NCBI GenBank assembly: GCA_038380795.1
Contig: CM076259.1
Coordinates: 78,499,724-78,563,723, forward strand
From: Pyrocephalus nanus
Taxonomy: Eukaryota > Chordata > Aves > Passeriformes > Tyrannidae
Reading direction: 5' to 3'
Length of the DNA stretch: 64,000 nt
Shown here in pieces: positions 55,481 to 64,000 of this stretch (within the stretch, counting starts at the first letter, position 1; each line of letters starts with the position of its first letter). The notes beneath the pieces were generated by a model. It did no database searches. It was not told the origin of the DNA and was given only the letters and a program-made list of their open reading frames with translations. Both the position numbers and the translations under genes were made by a program.

Positions 55481-56823
55481 GCTCCTTAAGTGTATGGGGG
55501 CACAGCAGAATTTCTGGGGGAAAAAAAAAATCTGATCCTACAGTGCGCGGAGCACCCTGGATCTGATGCTGCACAACACATGTGAGTTCTCCTCATGAGT
55601 TCACTGCCTTCTTTTCAGTCACATCTACCCAGATTATTCACGCCTCAGCAACCATTGGTGTCATAGATGCAGGAATTCATCTTGCCTAGTGCCATATTCA
55701 CTCCGTGGTGCTAAAAGGAATAATAAATAATACAGATTCATTGTCACAAATGTGAGTAGATATGGTTGAGTTCACACAGTTTGAGGAAGATTGTCTCTTT
55801 GTTTTACTTTGTTGGTTTTCAGTGTAGAACTGCACTATTAAAGAATGAAGCATGAATATTGGCATGGGTTCCCGCAGATTGGAGCAGGAAGATAGATGAG
55901 AAAAAAATGGGTTAGAGGGAAAATTTTATAAGGAAGAAAGGGAGCAGGTGTGGTCTGTGATGAAAGAAATTGTTCTAAGAGTAAGTGCAGAGTATAACAT
56001 CATAAGATTGGAAGAAGTCTGCTTGAATCCTCAAATCTAGTATCTGGATATTGGAAATGGCTGCACCATACCGTCAGTTTCATAAAGGTACAGAATTTCT
56101 TTTCTTACTTCTCCCTCTAGTTTGAAGTTGCAGAATCAGTTGGGAGTTCTGCTGTGCTGAACTTGTGTTTTTTCTTCTAGTGTGTAATTTAGGTAGTTGG
56201 ATCTAGATACTTGATTCTGCATTACCTCTTCTATGAACTGAAGTTGCAGCCAAGAACTGTAGTTGATACCTGATTTATAAAAAAATTCCTCGAAAATACT
56301 GCTTTAATTTCCATTTAAAGTACTAAGGAACTTGCAGATTTTCTCCTCCTTAATAAAAGCAAAGTTTCTGAAGATTTTTTTTCTTCTTCATTGAAGACAG
56401 GGCACTGTGGTTCACCTACTAAGAAAGCTGCATTAACCGTTCTTTCTGAAAATTCTTTTATGTAATTCAGGAGCAAAATTTGCAATCTTTGGAGATTTTT
56501 CTCATCTTTGTTGACGCAAGATTTTTGCCTAACAATATGGTTTTGTGTAATTTCATAATGCAATGCAAACTTAAAATGCAATTTTAATCTTATTTCAGTC
56601 TTTTGTAATAAGCTCCCAAAAAGTCAGAAATCATATTTTGAAATGAGTGTTTTTTTGCGACGTACAGACTCTGTATAGAGGCTTTAGAATAGTCCTATTC
56701 AGAATTTGAAGGAGCACTCTATTAGTAGTTCACATACAATTAATTTTCACTATAAGCTTTTTTTCCCAACTTCTATTTTAGATTGGAAGAAACCGAACAA
56801 CTAAATGCTGCATAATATTATGA

Positions 56824-56985
<162 letters not shown>

Positions 56986-58632
56986 TAGATCATTGATACA
57001 GCTTCATCATAATGGAAAGTACTTTTGGAAAGCTGCTGATTCTATTTATTGTACAAATGCAAGCAGATTTTATTCTATTAAAAACCACAAAGAAAATAAA
57101 TAAATGTTTATCATAGTCATTTGATTGTAGTGCAGTTTTGATGTTGTTCTTGAGGGTGTTTTGACAATGCTTTACAATGTCTTTCAAGAAAGCAGGTGTT
57201 GTGTAGCTCATTTTTTCATGATTTTGTATAAAATGGATTTGGATGTTAACTAATCAAATATATGTGGTATAAGATGGCTTTCTTAATATATCTGAGATCT
57301 TTCTTTGTTCACTTTTGGATATAAAAGTAAAATAAAATATGAAGTATGAATTTTACTACAGATACTTGACTATGTTAGAGTAATTGTGGGATGGCCACAT
57401 AATTCTGTATATTTCCATTTTCAAATGGAATGGTTTAGTACCAGTCATGGTAGTGAACTAGAGATGTATGTGTCCAGTAACTCAAAAGTGCTAAATGATC
57501 TTAATCTCACTGTTTTTACTTGAAGCTGAAATACCTTGCTGCTGTGCAAGGTATGGTCTTGCTGTGTTTTCTGTTGCATGGCATTAATTGGAGAGTAAGT
57601 TTATAAAAAGGGTGGCAGGAACTTCTGATTTCAGAAAGTCAGACATGGGTATATCACTGCTTGTGGGAATTCCCAGTGTAATATGTTCACTGGCTCAGGT
57701 GGGTTTGATGAACTATGATGCAACAATTTGGGATGTGAGGAAAAGCACATCATCCAAATGGTGTTTATTTAGAGGTGGTTTATTAGTTAATGTTGGATCA
57801 TAACTACAGGACTTACACTGTTGGACCTAGATTTTAAATTAAAAAACAAAAGTTTAAGGACAGAAACTCGCTAATAAATGCTTCTTGGTCATGCTTGTGG
57901 ATTTCTTTCAAGGCTTTTACACTGCTTCTGTATAAAGATCTCACCATGTTTTTGTGAAAAGTGAATACTTCAGGTCCCACTATAGTGTGCATGTGTGCAC
58001 ACATATACCTAAGCACTTAAAAGAGGAGTGTCTTTTGCCTCATGAGTATATGTAAGGCGATGCTTGTCAGTGCTGCCTGCTCATTCTCTATGTCTGTGGT
58101 CAATTAAAGGGGGGTGATATGTCTTTCTCTCACCAGCCAGCTGTGATCAGAGTGTTTCTTTCATCAGAAATATCAGCCTTTTAACTTTCTTGGGCTTCTC
58201 TGTTAGAGTTGCTAGTAAGTTTTCTCATCCCCTTTTATAGCTCTACAAAAGAGTTTGGTCAAGTCAATAGCTCCCAAAATTTGGAGTGAAAACTCTTCCT
58301 TCTTGTTGTTTGTTTTAGACTCTGCCAGACTTCAGTTGACAGCTTTGAAAGTCTTACCTACCTTATGGTCCCCTTACAGTTGGCTGCAGAATCCATTCAT
58401 TTTCGAAGGCTTACTAGACTTGCAGAGCACTGACTTCTGTGAGACACCATAGAAACACTAAAGGCTCAAGTTAACCCTTCCTGTGAATGCTGTGCTGTTT
58501 CAGTTAGTCTGATTGATTAATGTCTCGTGGACACACCTCTTCTTATACAGCTGGATGGAGGAAATACACTGTCCTTTTTTTCTATTCCAAGTAGTAGCTG
58601 CCATTAAGATCTCTGAGGTAGGCCGAAGGATA

Positions 58633-58713
58633 TTTTTTTTTTTTTTCCCTTTCATGAAGCCCAGGAGATAGGGATGCTATGGGCTAAAATGTTTGGTTTT
58701 TTTTTTTTTTTTT
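58633..58713. repeat. Paired T tracts (T14 and T17)
   Basis: T14 at 58633-58646 and T17 at 58697-58713, separated by 50 bp of mixed sequence. No element is recognised next to them. Confidence 0.85.
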
Positions 58714-59857
58714 CCTTTGTACAATTTAGGGCTTTTAACATTGACCTCAAGTCTTTTTTGATTTACTCTATTCCTATAATATTTTCCTAAGTGTCTAATT
58801 GAAGAGACCGAGGGCCTTTTGTCTTTAAAGCTAAGTCTGTTGGACTTGTCCTTATGGAATCACTTTGTGTTTGAATCTTCAGTTTTCTTAGGGAAGTTCA
58901 GTCTTTTGTTAAGAACAAACAAAACCCCCTCTTTCTTATGAGGAGAGAAACCCCTTTAGTTCACACACGGATGGGGTTACAGTATTCAAGGGATCCCTCC
59001 AGGGGTCCGTGATGGTCAATCCCACAGATTCATCTAGGAGACCAACAAACTTTTCTTACACTCTTTTAACGTTGGTCATTTGCCCTGCTTTGTTCTGGGA
59101 AGCACATTTATTAAGACACATCCAGTCATCACTCATTTTTTATTTTGTGCTGCGCAAAATTAGTGATGCCCAAAGCTTCCATTTATGTACTGTAATTTTA
59201 TTTGCTTCTGGTTTTACACATTTTGGAATACATATTGTCTTCTCATTTCACTACAGAGGCTGACATTTAAAGAGATGAGTAACAGTAATTAATCTGTTGT
59301 TCCTTAGTTCAGTTTTTGTTCCTCTGCCACCCAAGCTCTTGGTTCATTTTCAGAGACAGTTGCTGTGAGACTGTACTTTGACAAGAAAAAATGCAAGGGT
59401 GTGGCTGTATTTTCTGTTTAAGTGATTAATAAGAGATTGTTTCCTATGGGGAGAAACAAGGCCTATAAGCTTATCAGAAAATCCATTGATTCCTTAGTAT
59501 CTATCAAAAGTAAACGCACAAGAGTATTAACTGAGATCCTATTCAATAACTGGAGGAGTAACTCAAAGGAGTGCTCTAAAATTTCACTTTGATGAGAGCA
59601 CGTCTTAACTATTTCTTAACCTGTTAGAATCCTCTTAAAGCCCTTTAAATTTGCCTTATCACTTGGGTGAAGGACTGTTCATTTGTTCAGAGACACTTGG
59701 CTATCTGCCCTATTTGATGCCCAAAATTAAGATTTTGGAATGTTATTATGGAGAAGTGCCACACAAAGGCTCTTCAACTCACCGTGATCGTCCACTTCTA
59801 TTTTTTGCTGTAGTAGTAGAAGACATTAAATGGTTCAGTTTTCATGGAATACCACTT

Positions 59858-60378
59858 AGAATCATAGGACCATTTGTTTAGATCAGAAAAGATCCTTGAT
59901 TGTTGAGTTCAGCTGTAAATGTAACACTGCCAAGTTCAACACTAAACCAAGGCCCTAAGCCCAAGATGTCTTTTAAGGACCTCCAGGGATGGTGACTTCA
60001 CCACTTCCCTGGGCAGCCTGTTGCAAGGCTTGACAACCCTTTCTGTGAAGAAAATTTTCCTAGTGGCCAACATAAACCTCCCCTGGTACAACCTGAGGCC
60101 ATTTCCTCTAGTCCTGTCATTTGTTGCCTGGGAGAAGAGGTCGACCCCTATCTTGCTACCATCTCCTTTCAGGTAGTTGTAGACAGTGATAAGGTCTCCC
60201 CCGAGCCTCCTTTTGTCCAGACTAAACAACTGTGGGTCCTTCAGCTGCTCCTCATGAGACTTGTGCTCCAGAGTCTTCACTGATTTCATTGTCCTTCTCT
60301 GGATATGTTCCAACACTTCGGTGTCTTTCTTGAAGTGAGGGTGCCAAAACTGAACACAATATTTGAAGTATGATCTAT
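59858..60378 (-). mobile_element. CR1 LINE 3' fragment with ORF2 C-terminus
   Basis: Reverse-complement CR1 with tccagggatggtgacttcac, cctgggcagcctgttgcaag, gtctcccccgagcctcct and tctctggatatgttccaac blocks. The minus strand keeps an open frame of about 149 codons (60391-59942) with the CR1 reverse-transcriptase C-terminal motifs [35 protein letters not shown] and [10 protein letters not shown]. It is a 5'-truncated dead copy, apparently of the same broad lineage as the copy at 48.1-49.1 kb. Confidence 0.95.
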
Positions 60379-63300
60379 AACCATATGTCAAAATGCTGAG
60401 CTCCAGGATACTGTGTTAAACCTTCTCTCTACATTTTCAGGCCTACCTTGGGCAAGGAATGATGGAACAGTGCCCTGCCACTGCACTCTGTACTAGCATG
60501 CAAGATCCCTGTTAGCATCCATAGTGAGCAAGTCCTTAGAAATTGCTATCTGTGTGCTTACTTTCCTTCATTATCTCTACTTTTTTGCATTGATTCCATG
60601 TCCTTTAGGTTAAACCTTAGGACCCAAGATTTTCAGAATAAGGTTTTAGGATAGTCTCTTAACAATTTGCCAAAATTTCGAAGTTTAGTCTCTGGCACAA
60701 AATAATTAATCAATTATGTGCTTTTTTTAAAAATTATTTTATTTTTTATTTTTTTAAATCCTAGCTGCATACATTTGGAGTTGAGATTGCCTTATCTATC
60801 CTATGTGTTAGTTTTGTGGTATCTTTTTTAATTGAAAGATGTTCAAAGGACTAAAATGTTTGTTTCTATTTCTACATGTGTCAGAAACATCTGAAATTTT
60901 TGGGACCTTCTTTGTATGCACCATTGTTAGTTTCTCTCAGGAATTTTTTTGTCCTTGGGAGATGCATAAGCAGTGACTTTCCCTTTCTCTAAGCACTAAA
61001 CTCTGAAAGATCTCATTATGATGTCAGGTACGTCAGGATAATATTCCAGATTAATGGTTGAGGTGCTACTTGAAGCCACTGACCATTTGAATGAATGTAT
61101 GTAGGCAGGAGTTTAGCAGAAGGGTGCATTGTTGAATTAGACTCTATCTAGAAGTTCTCCTTAGAGTTGTGCAGCGTGTATGTGTATCAGACTCTGCATT
61201 TCCTATCACTTTGTCTAGAAATCCTTGATGGATTTTGGCTTAAGAGAAACATGAGCCTGTTCTGTTTGTGACTGTGTACATGATTCATAGGTGTGCATTG
61301 TTTGGATATGGGGGCAAAGCTGTGTTTTCAAGTGCTTTTTTAGCACTATTTGTGCCTATGTGGTTCATCTCTCTGGCTATAGAAACAATGTCATAACAAA
61401 TTGCATAGCCCTTGATCAACTTTACAATAGCTTGATGAAGTTCTAAGGAGGGAAGTGTAAGGTCTTATCTTATTTTTCTTTTTGATACTTTTATCTTGTG
61501 AATCTTTATTTTATAGCCTCAGTGCTGCCATAGGAGCTGTCGAAAGATAGAGGTGTAAGTGCGAGCAAAAGATTTGAAGTTAGGTTTAAAATGCTGTTTT
61601 CAAGTGGTGCCTAATTAGATTGGAGAAGTTATTTTGGTTGTAAAAGGTACTTTGTTAAAAAAGGGAGAAACAATGTATATGAAAGGTAAAGCAGCAGAGG
61701 GGAATATGAAAACTGGCTAATTAACCGAGCCAATGGTAGGGATGATCGAATCATTTTTAGAGCATAAAGCCTAACTGTGTGGCAGAGATCAAGTTTAGCA
61801 ATGTGACACCTGTGTTCCATTCTTTGGTTACAGCAGGAGCTGAACAGTGAGATCTCAGACCTACATTTAACAAGTATAGCGAAGACATCTCTGTAATAAA
61901 GGGGAGTAACTGTCTTTAATCTGTATGAGAAGTAATAATGGTTATTCTAGAAATAGACTATGAAACTGATATCGAGAAGGTTCTGTTCTTCATAAGCCAC
62001 TCATTGACCTTTCACGATCAAAGCCCTGCAGAAACCCCACATTGAATTATAAATTGCTGATTTTGTGTGTTGTATTATACTCTTACTGAATCAAAATAAG
62101 AAATATTATTAAACTCTTTTACCAGTGTCTATTCTTGATAGGTATGACATGGTTTTGACATCTTCTGATCTCCCTTTTTATCTGATGTAGGATCTGGTAG
62201 CTTTCTTGGAATGAGTCTTGGCTTCCTTTTCTTTTTGGTCCTATTGTTTGCCAAGAAAGAAATTTTTTTCCTAAATTCTGGAAATACCTGTCTTACGGTC
62301 CATCAGAATCTGCCTGTGTGGGCACTGGAGGGACAGAGGTGTGAAATAGCACTTTTCCAGTAAAGAAAAGGATTCCACTGTCTCCTGGTTTGCTCACTTC
62401 TTGTGTCCTGTCAAATGTGATTTGTTGTGCCAGACATCTCTAGCTCATCTATGAGTTCAGGTCTCAGTGAAAAACACCACAGTAAGTATTGAAAGATAAG
62501 TTCTGACTCAGAACCTGGCTTCTGTCTGAGTGCGGTCCTGGGCCCTAGATGGAGCTTCACTGGCTTTAGGGACACTTCAGATAGGTAAATGCTCCTGATT
62601 GCGTTTTTACAGAATTAGGGCTCACTGTTGAAGCCATCTCAAGAAATACGTAACATTTGGCATTTTAGTTTTAAACAGTAACTTAGAGGTAAAGGTAGAA
62701 GTAACTTTCTGTTCCCTTGCAAAAGTACTTTTAAAATTATAGCTGACTCACGTGCTTAATGTAAGTCACAACAGAAATATGATGAGTATATTTGTAATCT
62801 TTTATAAGATTAACAGCTTCACATTGTCTTTCGTTGAAGATCAGCGTATCAGGTTGAGGGGCAACCAGTTTCACAGCTTTGATGGAACGCCACAGAAATA
62901 TAATCTAGCTCTAATTACTAAAGGAGAGTACAGAGAAGAGTAACAAGCAGAATGTGTACTTGCCAGCGTCTGGATTCATTGGACCAGTGGAAGTGGCGTG
63001 GTGCTCTCCTAGAATGAGAAAGCTTGGCATTTGTACAGTGTTCACAGTGCCTCCCAAGGTAGTAGATGAGCTGCTCTTTGGATGCCCTTGAGTGTGTCCA
63101 GGATTTGTGGAAAAGAAAGAATTACATCAACATGGATAACTAATCTTCAGCTTACAAGTAAAGTTGAAAGACTAAAGAGAGAATATGAAGGTTCAAGTCA
63201 TGATAGTGTTGGCAGTGTTCTTGTTGAATATTATGGATGCTCACATATTCTTTATGACAACCTTACTTGCATAAGAAGCCTGAATAAATACTTCATTAAT

Positions 63301-63752
63301 TTCCAAAACTTCTTGATTGCATAGAATATCAATTAAATGGCCACACTGGTTTAATTCAGACTCAGAAAAATTCCCCTTAGGCCTCTTGTCTTGTATTTTG
63401 GCATTCAGATTTCCATTGGATGGATTTTTTAGTTACAGGTTTTTTGCAAATAGATATGCCTTCTAAAGTAGCATGGATTTGTATGTTTTGGTTTTTTTTA
63501 AAATTTAATTTGAATTATTATAGATCTCACTGTTCTAAGAGAGTTGTGTTCTGTTATTTTACATTGTAGAAAATATGGTTATTTATCCTGATTTCCTGTG
63601 CATTAGAAGTAATTGTAAAGCATGCAGTATATCTACTTAGGGGTAATACAAATGTAAAGACATGCATTTGACAGTCCTGACACATTTTCATAACTGAAAT
63701 AATGATTCTGTCCTCTTTTGTCCCTAGTTTAAGCAGAAGATGAAATGACTGA

Positions 63753-64000
<248 letters not shown>

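Overview
The window is a piece of a vertebrate nuclear genome, almost certainly a bird. It is AT-rich and non-coding apart from six short exons with GT-AG boundaries. Its recognisable repeats are nearly all CR1 LINEs plus one remnant of an avian-type (alpharetrovirus-like) endogenous retrovirus. I see no Alu-like or L1-like repeats, no operons and no bacterial features. The species is not identifiable from sequence alone.

The only host protein gene I can support is PCCA, the biotin-containing alpha subunit of mitochondrial propionyl-CoA carboxylase, on the + strand. Six consecutive internal exons are present: 29506-29637, 36033-36069, 41825-41903, 51923-52025, 56881-56975 and 63803-63953. They total 597 nt (199 codons), join in frame, and match human residues about 157-355 (exons 7-12 in the human numbering as I recall it). 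They encode most of the ATP-grasp part of the biotin carboxylase domain, including the MGDK lysine, the glycine-rich loop, the [11 protein letters not shown] segment and the EMNTR catalytic/metal site. The start of the gene and the biotinyl C-terminus lie outside the window. Bases 1-29505 are intron, and the window ends 47 nt into the next intron.

Layout. 1-29505: long intron with an old CR1 at 1.88-2.27 kb, a weak CR1 relic near 15.8 kb, and a sense-strand CR1 with reverse-transcriptase sequence at 26.54-28.35 kb that is split by a second, inverted CR1. 29.6-41.8 kb: two introns with few recognisable repeats and several stretches that look like conserved non-coding DNA. 41.9-51.9 kb: an intron with a dense repeat hub at 43.3-49.1 kb, holding CR1 pieces, an antisense env-plus-3'LTR retroviral remnant, and a second copy of a roughly 530-bp block that also sits at 28.3-28.86 kb. 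52.0-64.0 kb: introns with two more antisense CR1 copies and clusters of homopolymer tracts.

The observations most worth following are the ~97% identical 28.3/45.9 kb duplicate, in which a 5'-truncated CR1 end is followed by the same non-CR1 DNA (a structure like LINE 3' transduction); the env remnant with a ~200-codon open frame over its transmembrane subunit; the strong antisense bias of retroelements; and candidate regulatory or splicing signals in the long introns. I did not find a new multi-gene system in this window.
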